DNA of 59,711 bases from JALZBN01 sp035525375 (GTDB taxonomy: Bacteria; Actinomycetota; Acidimicrobiia; Acidimicrobiales; AC-14): contig DATLEI010000121.1 in NCBI GenBank assembly GCA_035525375.1, positions 1 through 59,711 of the forward strand. Reading direction: 5' to 3'. Both the position numbers and the translations under genes were made by a program. The notes under the pieces were generated by a model. It saw nothing but the letters and a program-made list of their open reading frames with translations. It was not told the origin of the DNA and did no database searches. Below are positions 16,258-25,281 of the stretch, in pieces (position 1 is the stretch's first letter; every line of letters begins with the position of its first letter).

Positions 16258-17685
16258 ATGGCTCGGTCGCGGCTGCTTGAGGCGAAAGAATCGAGGTCGC
16301 CGATTGTCCTGGTTGTTCTGGTGCCACTCGTCGCTGGCTTGCTCATAGGCAACGGGTCGTCTTCGACCGTGGGCTTGGCGGCCGTGCTCGCGCTCGCCCC
16401 ACTGATCGCCCTGGCTATCGCTGCGATGTCACTTGAAACACTTGTGCTCACCCTTGTGTTTTCGACTCAGCTACAGGTTGCGCGGGCGTTCGTAGTCGGG
16501 TTTCACTTTCTCCCAGAGCACTTCGTACTCGTCGTGCTTGTCGCTGCACTCGTGATCCGCGCGCCGCACATTGTCTTCCGACGTCCTGCGGCGTACGAGG
16601 CCCTGCTCCTGGCCTGGGTGGCATGGAACGCCATTGTCAGCTTGCTCGTTTCGCCCGACCTGCAGAACAGCCTCGCCATCGTGGGGTGGATGTCTCTTGC
16701 GTGGATGATCATGTGGACCGCGCGGGGGGTGCTCGGCCTTACCGAGGAGGGCTTCCGACGGGTAGTCAATGCCGGCGGGTGGCTGGCGAGTGTCCTCGGG
16801 CTGATCGCGTTCGGGCTGTGGCTCGCCGCGCTCCTCGACGTCGCTCACCTGTTGGTGCAGCCCGAGTTCGTCACTGGCGCCGTCGGGGCGAAGGGTCCGG
16901 CTCTCGAGGCGAACCTTTTCGGCTCGGGCGAGTTGATGTGGTTCTACTGGCTTTTGCGCCAGCGGGCGCTTCACAGACGGTACGTACCGACGTGGCAGAT
17001 CGCCGCCCTTGTCCTGGGCATCGGCGCCTCAATGACCCGCGCCGTCTGGTTGGCCACGGTTGTGGTCCTCGTCGGGTCGATGTTCCTTCGCCGTCCGGGC
17101 ACAAGCGATGCTGGCGCCGATGCGGAAGGCACGGACCGCACGAAAGGGCAGGTCACGTTGGTATTCGGCGTGATCCTTTTGGGGGTGGTGCTTGCCTTCG
17201 CGACTCCGGCGGGCCAAAAGTTCAGTGAATCATTGAACTTCCGCGAAACTACCGGCGCGTCCCGGGCCTCCGGCTGGCAGCTCGCCTTGAAAGACGTCAG
17301 CAAGGCCGATGCCATCGTCATGGGTCTGGGCACACACTCCTACGGTGTCCGGCACGAGAGTCCGACCCTCCGCGGAAAGCCTGACTATCTCAGCAACTTT
17401 CCCCTCACGCTCCTGTACGACACTGGCCTAATCGGTCTTGCCCTTTTTGGCGGGGCGATGCTGGCTTTCGTCCTTCGAAGCGGACAGCCCGCGACGAGGC
17501 TCATGAACCTGCTCTTTGTACTCGCCGTGCTGATTGCGGGGGCGGCGACAAGCCCGATCTGGTTTGGTTTCGTGTGGGTGATGGTTGCGGCGATCGACGT
17601 CGACCGTCCTGAGCAACAACCATATCCCGACGAAAGCGCAGGTGAAGGCCCTGCAGGGGTCATGCCGATGACCGTCGGCGTCTAA
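16258..17685 (+). CDS. O-antigen ligase / Wzy-like membrane protein
   Basis: The 475-residue protein has about ten to twelve membrane segments and a large extracytoplasmic loop around residues 320-380. That loop contains RETTGASRASGWQLALKD and GLGTHSYGV, matching the Wzy_C/WaaL pattern where conserved arginine and histidine residues lie in the outside loop. It would polymerise or ligate lipid-linked repeat units outside the membrane. Ligase and polymerase cannot be told apart from sequence alone. It is the last gene of island 1; trigger factor follows 28 bp later with its own -10 element. Confidence 0.8.
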   Translation: MARSRLLEAKESRSPIVLVVLVPLVAGLLIGNGSSSTVGLAAVLALAPLIALAIAAMSLETLVLTLVFSTQLQVARAFVVGFHFLPEHFVLVVLVAALVIRAPHIVFRRPAAYEALLLAWVAWNAIVSLLVSPDLQNSLAIVGWMSLAWMIMWTARGVLGLTEEGFRRVVNAGGWLASVLGLIAFGLWLAALLDVAHLLVQPEFVTGAVGAKGPALEANLFGSGELMWFYWLLRQRALHRRYVPTWQIAALVLGIGASMTRAVWLATVVVLVGSMFLRRPGTSDAGADAEGTDRTKGQVTLVFGVILLGVVLAFATPAGQKFSESLNFRETTGASRASGWQLALKDVSKADAIVMGLGTHSYGVRHESPTLRGKPDYLSNFPLTLLYDTGLIGLALFGGAMLAFVLRSGQPATRLMNLLFVLAVLIAGAATSPIWFGFVWVMVAAIDVDRPEQQPYPDESAGEGPAGVMPMTVGV

Positions 17686-17701
17686 TTCAGCGGGCACGGG
17701 T

Positions 17702-17707
17702 TACTCT
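17702..17707 (+). promoter_or_regulatory. Leaderless -10 hexamer for tig
   Basis: TACTCT ends six bases before GTG 17714. No ribosome binding site is present, supporting a leaderless message and this GTG start. Confidence 0.5.
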
Positions 17708-17713
17708 CGCTAG

Positions 17714-19099
17714 GTGCAAAGCAACCTCGAGCTCCTGGAAGCCAACAAGGTCAAATTGTCAGTCGAGCTCGACGAGAAGGAGTTCGACGAGGCCGTCGCC
17801 GCTGCCTTTCGAAGGTTGGCCCGTGAGGTCAAAATTCCAGGGTTCCGGCCCGGCAAGGCCCCGCGCCAACTCCTAGAGGCCCGGCTCGGCTCCGACGTGG
17901 CCCGCAAGGAAGCGTTGCGCGATTCGCTTCCCGACTTCTATGAGAAGGCACTGCAGGAGCACGACGTCGAGCCCATCGCGCCGCCCGACATCGACATCAC
18001 GTCGGGGCGCGAGAGCGGGCCGGTCGCCTTCGACGCGGTCGTCGAGGTCATGCCGAAGGTGCAGATCGGGGGCTACGAAGGCCTCCGGGTGGTGCTCCCG
18101 AATTTTGGTGTGACCGAAGAGGAACTCGACGCCCAGGTCGATCGGCTCCGCGAGCAGTTCGCCGAGCTCAACCCGGTTTCGCGCCCAGCAGCAGCCGGTG
18201 ACAACGTCTCCATAGACCGCCGGGTGTACCGCAATGATGAAACCCTGCAGGTGGCGGAAGACGAGCTGTATGAGGTGGGTAAAGGCACGATGGGCCCGCA
18301 GCTCGACCAGCAGCTCACCGGCGCCAAGGCCGGCGACATCCTCAAGTTCAACGTCGATCTCGGCACCGACCCGCCCGAAGACGTGACATTCCAGGTGCTC
18401 GTCAAAGAGGTTCGTGAGAAGATCCTCCCCGAGGTCACCGACGAGTGGGCCAGCGAGGCGTCGGAGTACGACACAGTGGAGGAACTGCGCGCCGACCTCT
18501 ACCGGCGCACCGACGCGGTGAAGCGGCTGCAAGCGGCGATGACGGTGCGGGAGAAGGTGCTGGAGGCAGTCGCCGAGCTCGTCACCGATGAGATGCCTGA
18601 GGCGCTGGTCATGAGCGAGCTCGACCGGCGAAGCCAGATGCTGGCGCACCGCCTCTCCCATCAGGGCGCCGATCTCAGCGACTACTTGAGCGCAACGGGG
18701 AAGTCGGCCGATGACCTCATCGCCGAGCTGCGGGAAGAGTCCGCCCGGAGCATCAAGATCGACCTTGCCCTTCGGGCCGTCGTCGAGGCCGAGAGCATCG
18801 AGGTGTCCGAGTCGGAGGTCGACGAGGAACTGGCCGCGATGGCCCTTCGTCAGGAGCAGAAGCCGGCCGACCTCAAGCGCCGGCTCGCCGACGAAGGCCG
18901 CCTACCCGCGGTACTGTCGGAGATCAGGAAGGCCAAGGCAGTTGAGTGGCTTACCGAGCACACGGAGTACGTCGATGAGGATGGTCGTGTGATCGATCGC
19001 TCCGAACTCGAGCCACAAAGGCCTGAAGCCGAGTCCCCCGAATCCGATTCCCCCGAATCCGAGCCCCCCACCGAGTCCGATCAGGAGACAGCTGAGTGA
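17714..19099 (+). CDS. tig: Trigger factor, ribosome-associated chaperone
   Basis: The 461-residue product starts at GTG with QSNLELLEANKVKLSVELDE. The ribosome-binding signature GFRPGKAPRQLLEARLG is present near residue 45. An FKBP-type peptidyl-prolyl isomerase domain spans about residues 150-240, and a long helical C-terminal chaperone domain follows. The end is an acidic Pro/Glu/Ser repeat tail (ESPESDSPESEP), longer than in E. coli. It binds nascent chains at the ribosome exit. Its stop overlaps the clpP start (GTGA), joining folding and proteolysis genes in one operon. Confidence 0.95.
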   Translation: MQSNLELLEANKVKLSVELDEKEFDEAVAAAFRRLAREVKIPGFRPGKAPRQLLEARLGSDVARKEALRDSLPDFYEKALQEHDVEPIAPPDIDITSGRESGPVAFDAVVEVMPKVQIGGYEGLRVVLPNFGVTEEELDAQVDRLREQFAELNPVSRPAAAGDNVSIDRRVYRNDETLQVAEDELYEVGKGTMGPQLDQQLTGAKAGDILKFNVDLGTDPPEDVTFQVLVKEVREKILPEVTDEWASEASEYDTVEELRADLYRRTDAVKRLQAAMTVREKVLEAVAELVTDEMPEALVMSELDRRSQMLAHRLSHQGADLSDYLSATGKSADDLIAELREESARSIKIDLALRAVVEAESIEVSESEVDEELAAMALRQEQKPADLKRRLADEGRLPAVLSEIRKAKAVEWLTEHTEYVDEDGRVIDRSELEPQRPEAESPESDSPESEPPTESDQETAE

Positions 19100-19740
19100 C
19101 ATTGTCGGATCTCAAGATCATGAACTACCTCGTTCCGACGGTGATCGAGCAGACCAACCGGGGCGAGCGCGCCTTCGACATCTACTCGAAGCTGCTGAAG
19201 GAACGCATCATTTTCCTGGGCACACCGATCGACGACACCGTCGCCAATCTGGTGATGGCCCAACTGCTGCACCTCGAGGCCGAGGACGCCGAGAAGGAGA
19301 TCAACCTTTACATCAACTCGCCCGGTGGAGAGATCACCGGCTTGTTCACCATCTATGACACCATGAAGTTCATCAAGCCCGAGATCGCGACTTACTGCAT
19401 GGGCCAGGCCGCTTCTGCCGCAGCAGTCATCCTGGCCGCGGGCACCAAAGGCAAGCGCCACGCCCTGCCGCATGCCCGGATCCTCATCCACCAGCCCTAC
19501 GGCGGCGCGGCCGGGCAGGCAGCCGACATCGAGATCCAGGCCAAGGAAATCACCCGCATGCGTGAGTTGCTCGAGCAGGTCTTGTCGCTGCACACCGGTC
19601 AGTCGATCGAGAAGGTCAAGAAGGACACCGACCGCGACTTCATAATGAGCGCGGAGGAAGCCAAGGAGTACGGCATCATCGACGAGGTGATCATGACTCG
19701 TGACCTGGCTGAAGTGCCCCAGGCCGCGGGCGTGGCTTAG
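19096..19740 (+). CDS. clpP: ATP-dependent Clp protease proteolytic subunit
   Basis: The 214-residue serine protease has its catalytic triad at Ser107 (GQAASAAAV), His132 (ILIHQPYGG) and Asp181 (TDRDFIMSA). NSPGGEITGLFTIYDTM is the conserved entry region. It forms a tetradecameric barrel that degrades proteins delivered by ClpX or ClpC. It starts at GTG 19096, overlapping the tig stop. clpX follows 17 bp downstream. Confidence 0.97.
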   Translation: MTLSDLKIMNYLVPTVIEQTNRGERAFDIYSKLLKERIIFLGTPIDDTVANLVMAQLLHLEAEDAEKEINLYINSPGGEITGLFTIYDTMKFIKPEIATYCMGQAASAAAVILAAGTKGKRHALPHARILIHQPYGGAAGQAADIEIQAKEITRMRELLEQVLSLHTGQSIEKVKKDTDRDFIMSAEEAKEYGIIDEVIMTRDLAEVPQAAGVA

Positions 19741-19757
19741 GTCAGGGGGGACTGACG

Positions 19758-21035
19758 TTGGCGAAGTTCGGAGACGGGGGCGACCTCCTCAAGTGCTCGT
19801 TCTGCGGGAAGTCGCAGAAGCAAGTCAAAAAACTCATAGCCGGTCCCGGCGTGTACATCTGCGACGAGTGCATAGACCTCTGCAACGAGATCATCGAGGA
19901 AGAGCTTTCCGAGACCTCAGAGGTCCACTTCGACGAGTTGCCGAAGCCGAAGGAGATCTACGAGTTCCTCAACGATTACGTCATCGGTCAGGGTCACGCC
20001 AAGAAGATTCTGTCGGTGGCCGTCTACAACCATTACAAGCGCGTGCAAGTTGGAAGCCCGAGCGACGCCGAAGTCGAATTGGCCAAGTCGAACATCCTCC
20101 TGTTGGGCCCGACCGGTTGCGGCAAGACGCTGTTGGCCCAGACGCTTGCTCGACTGCTGAACGTGCCGTTCGCCATCGCCGACGCCACGGCGCTGACCGA
20201 AGCCGGCTACGTCGGCGAAGACGTCGAGAACATCCTGCTGAAGCTGATTCAGGCCGCCGACTACGACGTCAAGAAGGCCGAGACCGGCATCATCTACATC
20301 GACGAGATCGACAAGATCGCCCGCAAGAGTGAGAACCCGTCGATCACGCGCGATGTCTCCGGCGAGGGCGTGCAGCAGGCGTTGCTGAAGATCCTCGAGG
20401 GCACGACGGCTTCAGTACCACCGCAAGGCGGGCGCAAGCATCCTCACCAGGAGTTCATCCAGATAGACACGACGAACATCCTGTTCATCTGTGGCGGGGC
20501 CTTTGCCGGTGTGGAGAAGATCATCGAGAGCCGTATCGGCCACAAGGGCGTCGGCTTTGGCGCCGACCTCCGCCGCACCGATGCATCCGACGTAGGCGTC
20601 ATCCTCTCCAAGGTGTTGCCCGAAGACCTCCTGAAGTTCGGTCTCATCCCCGAGTTCGTGGGCCGGCTCCCGGTCATCGGCGCCGTGTCGAACCTCGACA
20701 AGGAAGCGCTCGTGCGCATCCTCGTGGAGCCCAAGAACGCCTTGATCAAGCAGTACCGCAGGTACTTCGAATTCGAAGATGTCGAGCTTGAACTCTCCGA
20801 CGACGCCCTGGAGGCCGTCGCTGAGCAGGCTCTGCTGAGAGGCACCGGCGCGCGAGGTCTTCGAGCCATCCTCGAAGAGGTGCTCCTCAACGTGATGTAT
20901 GACCTGCCGAGTCGCAACGACATCGGCAAGTGCGTGATCGACCGTGCGGTCGTGCTGGAAAAGGTCAACCCCACCCTGGTCCCTCGTACGGAGCCGGAGC
21001 GACCGGCCAGCCGTCCGCGGCGCGCCGCGTCGTAA
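19758..21035 (+). CDS. clpX: ClpX ATPase, specificity subunit of Clp protease
   Basis: The 425-residue AAA+ unfoldase starts at TTG, preceded by GGGGGGA. The N-terminal zinc-binding domain has cysteines at 13, 16, 35 and 38 (CSFC and CDEC). Walker A is GPTGCGKTLLAQ, Walker B is IIYIDEIDKIA, and the RKSENPSITRDVSGEGVQQ pore/sensor region is intact. It unfolds tagged substrates and feeds ClpP. Gene order tig-clpP-clpX is the common bacterial arrangement. Confidence 0.97.
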   Translation: MAKFGDGGDLLKCSFCGKSQKQVKKLIAGPGVYICDECIDLCNEIIEEELSETSEVHFDELPKPKEIYEFLNDYVIGQGHAKKILSVAVYNHYKRVQVGSPSDAEVELAKSNILLLGPTGCGKTLLAQTLARLLNVPFAIADATALTEAGYVGEDVENILLKLIQAADYDVKKAETGIIYIDEIDKIARKSENPSITRDVSGEGVQQALLKILEGTTASVPPQGGRKHPHQEFIQIDTTNILFICGGAFAGVEKIIESRIGHKGVGFGADLRRTDASDVGVILSKVLPEDLLKFGLIPEFVGRLPVIGAVSNLDKEALVRILVEPKNALIKQYRRYFEFEDVELELSDDALEAVAEQALLRGTGARGLRAILEEVLLNVMYDLPSRNDIGKCVIDRAVVLEKVNPTLVPRTEPERPASRPRRAAS

Positions 21036-21070
21036 TTCACAGACATCCAACCGATTAGAGGAGTGGCACG

Positions 21071-21568
21071 ATGAAGAGAGCACTCAAGTGGTTCATTCTC
21101 GGTGGGATCATCGCCGGCGCAGTTGTCGCGGTGAAGTCCATGCAGAGTGAGGAGCCCAGTGACGACATGCCCAAGCAGGTCGCCGGCGCGGCCGGGGGCG
21201 CGGCTGTCGCTTGTGGGCTGCTCGGGTTCATCCTTGACCGTCGGGCCCGACGCAAGGCCAAGAAGGTGGCCAAGGTCGCTGCAGCGGTCTCCGTCGCCCG
21301 CGCCGCCGCCCCCGTCATTGAGTTGACGGCGAAGCGCACGCGCAAGGCGGCGAAGAAGGCGGCCAAAGCGGCCGCGCCGAAGGTTGGACACGCCGCCGAC
21401 GTTGCCCGAGAGCAGGCGGTTAAGGCGGCCAAGGCCGCGGCACCGAGGGTCGGACAAGCAGCCGATATCGCCCGAGAGCAGGCCACAAAGGTGGCCGATG
21501 CCGCCCGCCCTGTTGTCGAGCAGGCCGCGGCTGCGGCTCGGGAGCAGGCCGCGCGCCGGGCCAGCTGA
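21071..21568 (+). CDS. Small membrane-anchored Ala/Lys-rich repeat protein
   Basis: The 165-residue product starts with a single membrane segment (FILGGIIAGAVVAV), then a second hydrophobic patch (AAGGAAVACGLLGFIL). The remainder is rich in Ala, Lys and Arg, with an imperfect repeat of about 20-25 residues (KAAKAAAPKVGHAADVAREQ, repeated with small changes). The composition resembles histone H1-like or PHA-granule-associated proteins, but no family can be named with confidence. A basic cytoplasmic tail on a membrane anchor could bind nucleic acid or acidic polymers. GAGGAGTGGCACG before the ATG is a good ribosome binding site. Confidence 0.7.
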   Translation: MKRALKWFILGGIIAGAVVAVKSMQSEEPSDDMPKQVAGAAGGAAVACGLLGFILDRRARRKAKKVAKVAAAVSVARAAAPVIELTAKRTRKAAKKAAKAAAPKVGHAADVAREQAVKAAKAAAPRVGQAADIAREQATKVADAARPVVEQAAAAAREQAARRAS

Positions 21569-21597
21569 CCCCGGCTTCACCCGGCAGGGCTCGCGCC

Positions 21598-22893
21598 ATG
21601 GATCTCGCCGGGGCCCTCGAGTTTCTCGACGGCCATGTAAACCTCGAACTCGATCCCGCGCCGCGCGCCGCGTCGATGCGACTGGAGGTCATGCGCCGGC
21701 TGGTCGAGCTGATGGGCGACCCGCAGACGGCTTACCCGGTGATCCACATCACTGGCACGAATGGCAAGGGCTCGACCGCGCGCATGGTCACGGCGCTCTT
21801 GATAGAGATGGGCCTGTCGGTCGGCACCTACACCAGCCCTCACCTCGAGCGGGTCAACGAGCGCATCGCTTGGAATGGGCAGCCAATGACTGATGGGGCC
21901 CTCGTCGACGCGATCGAAACTGTGGCGAACGTGGAGGTAATGCTGAACCGGCCTCCGACCCATTTCGAGATCCTCACCGCGGCTGCGTACCGCTGGTTCG
22001 CCGATGTCGCGGTCGACGTGGCGGTGGTCGAGGTCGGGCTCGGCGGACGCTGGGATGCGACCAATGTTGCCGACGGCCAGGTCTGTGTCGTCACCAATGT
22101 CAGCCTCGACCACGTCGAGACGATCGGGCCCACCTTGGTGGACATTGCTTCGGAGAAGGCCGGAATCGTGAAGCCCGACAGCCATCTCGTGCTCGGTGAG
22201 ACCTCTCCAGAGCTGGCCGACATCTTCCGCGGAGCCGGTCCAAACCAGACCTGGGAACGAGACGTCGACTTCGCCTGCGTGTCCAACGAACTGGCTCACG
22301 GCGGTCGACTAGTCGATCTCCAGACACCGCAGGGCCGCTACCCGGAAGTCTTGTTGCCGGTACACGGGCGCCACCAGGGCGACAACGCTGTCGTCAGCCT
22401 TGCCGCAGTGGAGGCGTTTTTCGGCGCGCCGCTCGATGCCGATGTCGTCACCGACGCGTTCGCCGGAGTCGTGCTGCCGGGCCGGCTCGAGGTGATCGCC
22501 CGCCACCCGCTGTGCGTGCTCGACGGCGCCCACAACCCGGCCGGCGCGGTCGCCGCCGCCGATGCTGTGGCCGAGACCTTCACTGTCTCGGGACGAATTC
22601 TCGTCGTCGGAATGCTCCGGGGACGAGATCCGGCCGAGATGCTCGAAGCTTTGGGCGCCGACGAGGCCCGCATGGTCATTGCCTGCCCGCCACCGTCGCC
22701 CCGTGCGCTCCCGGCCGAGGAGGTCGCCGCCGCGGCCGAGGGTCTGGGCGTGACTGTGGAAGTCGCCGCTTCGGTCGAAGAAGCGGTAGCCCTCGGGCTC
22801 GGGCTCGCGCAGCTCGACGAACTCGTGCTCGTCACCGGATCGCTGTACGTGGTCGGCGCGGCGCGCGCGGTGCTCACCGGTAGCAGTGCCTGA
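21598..22893 (+). CDS. folC: Bifunctional folylpolyglutamate synthase / dihydrofolate synthase
   Basis: The 431-residue Mur-ligase-family protein has the P-loop ITGTNGKGSTARMV near residue 50, TYTSPHLERVNERI, and VVEVGLGGRWDATN as the catalytic metal region. C-terminal LDGAHNPAGA is the conserved FolC motif. It adds glutamate to dihydropteroate and/or extends folate polyglutamate chains. It starts at ATG 21598, 29 bp after the preceding gene. The folC-ndk-mreB neighbourhood is standard for actinobacteria. Confidence 0.95.
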   Translation: MDLAGALEFLDGHVNLELDPAPRAASMRLEVMRRLVELMGDPQTAYPVIHITGTNGKGSTARMVTALLIEMGLSVGTYTSPHLERVNERIAWNGQPMTDGALVDAIETVANVEVMLNRPPTHFEILTAAAYRWFADVAVDVAVVEVGLGGRWDATNVADGQVCVVTNVSLDHVETIGPTLVDIASEKAGIVKPDSHLVLGETSPELADIFRGAGPNQTWERDVDFACVSNELAHGGRLVDLQTPQGRYPEVLLPVHGRHQGDNAVVSLAAVEAFFGAPLDADVVTDAFAGVVLPGRLEVIARHPLCVLDGAHNPAGAVAAADAVAETFTVSGRILVVGMLRGRDPAEMLEALGADEARMVIACPPPSPRALPAEEVAAAAEGLGVTVEVAASVEEAVALGLGLAQLDELVLVTGSLYVVGAARAVLTGSSA

Positions 22894-22921
22894 CCAGGCC
22901 GCCAGCTAGTCTCGCCGCCTC

Positions 22922-23335
22922 ATGGAACGAACCCTTGTGATCTGTAAGCCCGACGCCCTGGAGCGCGCCTTGGTGGGCGACATCATTGGCCGGCTGGAGG
23001 GGAAGGGACTCAGAATGATTGCGGTTGAGCTCCGCACAATCGATGCTGCGACTGCCGGCCAGCACTACGGCGAGCACGAGGGCGAGGCCTTCTTCGACGG
23101 GTTGATTGCGTTCATCACCGGCGGACCGGCGCTACTCATGGTCGTCGAGGGCCCCGAGGGCACGGTCGATACCGTGCGGTTGCTGATCGGCGCGACCGAC
23201 CCGGCCAAGGCCGAGCCGGGCACGATCCGAGGCGACCTGGCCACGGAGACAACGAGGAATCTCGTGCACGCGTCCGACAGCATCGAGTCAGCGGCGCGAG
23301 AGATCGACCTGTTCTTTCCCAACCTGACCTCGTAG
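22922..23335 (+). CDS. ndk: Nucleoside diphosphate kinase
   Basis: The 137-residue product is full length for the family. The phosphoacceptor histidine is His116 in NLVHASDS, where most members have NIVHGSDS. RTLVICKPDALERALVG and the ATDP-KAEPGTIRGD region are intact. It balances NTP/NDP pools. A TAGTCT hexamer lies nine bases before the ATG, close to the leaderless spacing. Confidence 0.96.
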   Translation: MERTLVICKPDALERALVGDIIGRLEGKGLRMIAVELRTIDAATAGQHYGEHEGEAFFDGLIAFITGGPALLMVVEGPEGTVDTVRLLIGATDPAKAEPGTIRGDLATETTRNLVHASDSIESAAREIDLFFPNLTS

Positions 23336-23338
23336 TCT
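23333..23338 (+). promoter_or_regulatory. Leaderless -10 hexamer overlapping the ndk stop codon
   Basis: TAGTCT contains the ndk stop (TAG) and ends six bases before ATG 23345 of the secreted protein gene. Confidence 0.4.
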
Positions 23339-23344
23339 GGAAGC

Positions 23345-23818
23345 ATGGTCCTGAGGCGTCAGGTAATGCGGTCGGTAGTAATTGCGGTCGCGTTCGTAGT
23401 AAGTACCGGCGTTTCTTCACCCGGCGCGGTTGCGAGCGAGCGAGTTCTGCCGAACCAGCACTTCGTCGGCATGATCAACGGTCGTCGGGATAAGGCTGTC
23501 GTCCACGTCGTTTGCCCCGGGCCCGGGCTGTGGGCCGGTCGCACTGGCCGTCCCACCGGCAACCAAACGCTTGAGGTGCTCAAGTCGACATCCGGCGGTG
23601 GTTACACCGGGCGGGCCGGAAGCAGGGTGTCGGCTCGATTCCTCGACGATCCGGCGGTCGAGGTGCAGTTCACCACGTTTGGGAGCAAAGCTCTCCCGGC
23701 CAAAGAGCTGAGCTTGCCGTGCGAGGGCGATGGGTTCGTGGAGTTTGCGCCGTCGCATACGAGTGCAACTGCAGTGTCGGATTTGGTGAAGGTCACCTAC
23801 GTGAACATCGCCGTCTAA
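23345..23818 (+). CDS. Small secreted hypothetical protein
   Basis: The 157-residue product has a signal peptide (VVIAVAFVVSTGVSS, cleavage near AVAS). The mature part has two cysteines (VVCPGPGLW and LPCEGDG), likely a single disulfide, with a beta-rich pattern ending in VKVTYVNIAV. I do not recognise a family. It starts a run of three secreted small genes and begins 9 bp after ndk, with a leaderless-type -10 element in front. Confidence 0.7.
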   Translation: MVLRRQVMRSVVIAVAFVVSTGVSSPGAVASERVLPNQHFVGMINGRRDKAVVHVVCPGPGLWAGRTGRPTGNQTLEVLKSTSGGGYTGRAGSRVSARFLDDPAVEVQFTTFGSKALPAKELSLPCEGDGFVEFAPSHTSATAVSDLVKVTYVNIAV

Positions 23819-23821
23819 GCG

Positions 23822-24256
23822 ATGACTGTGCCAAGACTTCGAGGGGTTCGGGTTGTCTGTGCCGCCGCCGCCATTGTGCTGGTCGCCGGCTCGGCTGGCC
23901 CTGCCTTCGCCGACACCCGCCAGCAAGTGCGTTTCCGACCGCCATCTGGCGTCGAGGGCAGGGTGATCTTCAGCCCCGCCTGTGGCACCGAGCCCGCTCC
24001 TCCCGAGCCTCCGTGCTCGGCGCAACCCGGAGAAGCCGATATTCGACTCCTCTTGCATGGGCGCGTCGTCGCCGCCACCCGTGCCGGATCCGACGGACGG
24101 TTCCGGATACTCGTACGACCTGGGCGATACGACGTCGTTGCTGATGGGGGCGGGCCCCCCATCGTGGGGTGTTCAGCCAACCCGGCGCGCGTCGCAGTCC
24201 TGCCCCAGCGGGTTTCCTGGGTCGATGTCGCCTGCGACTCAGGCATGCGATTTTGA
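23822..24256 (+). CDS. Secreted protein with carboxypeptidase-regulatory-like domain (paralogue 1)
   Basis: The 144-residue product has a signal peptide ending at AFA-DT, followed by a single Ig-like beta domain: SGVEGRVIFSPACG, then AGSDGRFRILVRPGRYDVV. This is the pattern of CarboxypepD_reg/SdrD-B-like folds, which serve as extracellular structural modules. Four cysteines are present. It starts 4 bp after the preceding gene, so cotranslation is likely. The gene at 24297-24743 is a close paralogue. Confidence 0.7.
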   Translation: MTVPRLRGVRVVCAAAAIVLVAGSAGPAFADTRQQVRFRPPSGVEGRVIFSPACGTEPAPPEPPCSAQPGEADIRLLLHGRVVAATRAGSDGRFRILVRPGRYDVVADGGGPPIVGCSANPARVAVLPQRVSWVDVACDSGMRF

Positions 24257-24296
24257 GCATCGCTTATTTCGGCCTTGCACCTCTGTGCTCTGGAAA

Positions 24297-24743
24297 ATGA
24301 TCAGGCACACGCGGCGCGCCGGAATGTGGTCTGCGCTACTCGCCGGCGCAGGCCTCGCCACTTGGGTGGGCCTCATCGCTGTCCCGCCGGCCATGGCCAA
24401 TGTTCCGAACCGCTCGCACGCCCGGCCGTCGTCGGGTGTCGAGGGCCAAGTACTTTTCAGCCCCGTCTGCCCCGTCGAGCACTATCCGCCCGATCCCGCG
24501 TGCGCCCCTCGCCCAGGTCCGGCCGACATTCGGCTTCTGCGGTCCGGGCGCGTGGTCGCCACGGCGCGCGCCGGCTCAGATGGTCGGTTCCGCATCGTCG
24601 TGCCACCTGGCCGCTACGAGGTGGGGGCCAGTCCAGGGCCGATTGGCATCCCTACCCCATGCACGGCAAACCCATCGCCGGTAAGGGTGGTCCCGTTCGC
24701 ATTCGCTCAGGTCGATGTTCACTGCGACACCGGGATCCAATGA
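24297..24743 (+). CDS. Secreted protein with carboxypeptidase-regulatory-like domain (paralogue 2)
   Basis: The 148-residue product starts at ATG 24297 with an RHTRR leader and hydrophobic core ending at AMA-NV. The mature domain mirrors the protein at 23822-24256: SGVEGQVLFSPVCPVE, ADIRLLRSGRVVATARAG, SDGRFRIVVPPGRYEVG. Tandem duplication is the simplest explanation. The frame stays open upstream into the paralogue, but homology to a signal peptide begins only at 24297. Confidence 0.7.
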   Translation: MIRHTRRAGMWSALLAGAGLATWVGLIAVPPAMANVPNRSHARPSSGVEGQVLFSPVCPVEHYPPDPACAPRPGPADIRLLRSGRVVATARAGSDGRFRIVVPPGRYEVGASPGPIGIPTPCTANPSPVRVVPFAFAQVDVHCDTGIQ

Positions 24744-24813
24744 GGTCTGCCCAGCAAGCCGGTTAGTTCGGCGCGGATCACGACGCTAGTACCGGCGGAC
24801 TAGACAATCGCCT

Positions 24814-25281
24814 GTGGCGAGTCACCCGACAGTTGTCGAGTTCGACACCAACCGGCGCGAAGAGATTCTGGCTGCAATGAAGGAGATGAAGGCAGCCCAG
24901 GGCGGCTGGGTGAACATGTCACCGGCGGTCGATGTTGAGGATCTGCCCGAGCACCCGGGCCCCAAGCTGTGGTCGGCCCGGGGTCCGCTGGTGCCCCTCT
25001 GCACCTGGACCCCACCGGCGAAAAAGGGCACCGCCCCGCCGGTACTCATCGGGATCCAGCATGGCGCGGGCGGCAAAGCCGTCCCCAGGCTCCGAGACCT
25101 CGGAGTACTCGTGCCCGAAAAATGGCGGGTCCAGAGCGATCACACCCGGCGCGGGATCGTTATCGCCGCCCCTCCAAAGGAGAGGGATGACGATGTCCTG
25201 AAGTGGCTCTTGCGCGCCGGCGGCATGCTCTGCGACCTCCCCTACAAGGTGTGGATCGCCGAGGTGTACGCGCCGACCTGA
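24814..25281 (+). CDS. Hypothetical cytoplasmic protein
   Basis: The 155-residue product starts at GTG 24814 (MASHPTVVEFDTNRREE). It has no signal peptide or membrane segment. Residues 80-150 contain IQHGAGGKAVPRLRDLGV and LLRAGGMLCDLPYKVWIAEVY. The regular amphipathic pattern suggests a folded domain, but I recognise no family. It lies between the secreted-protein run and mreB, on the same strand. Confidence 0.6.
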   Translation: MASHPTVVEFDTNRREEILAAMKEMKAAQGGWVNMSPAVDVEDLPEHPGPKLWSARGPLVPLCTWTPPAKKGTAPPVLIGIQHGAGGKAVPRLRDLGVLVPEKWRVQSDHTRRGIVIAAPPKERDDDVLKWLLRAGGMLCDLPYKVWIAEVYAPT

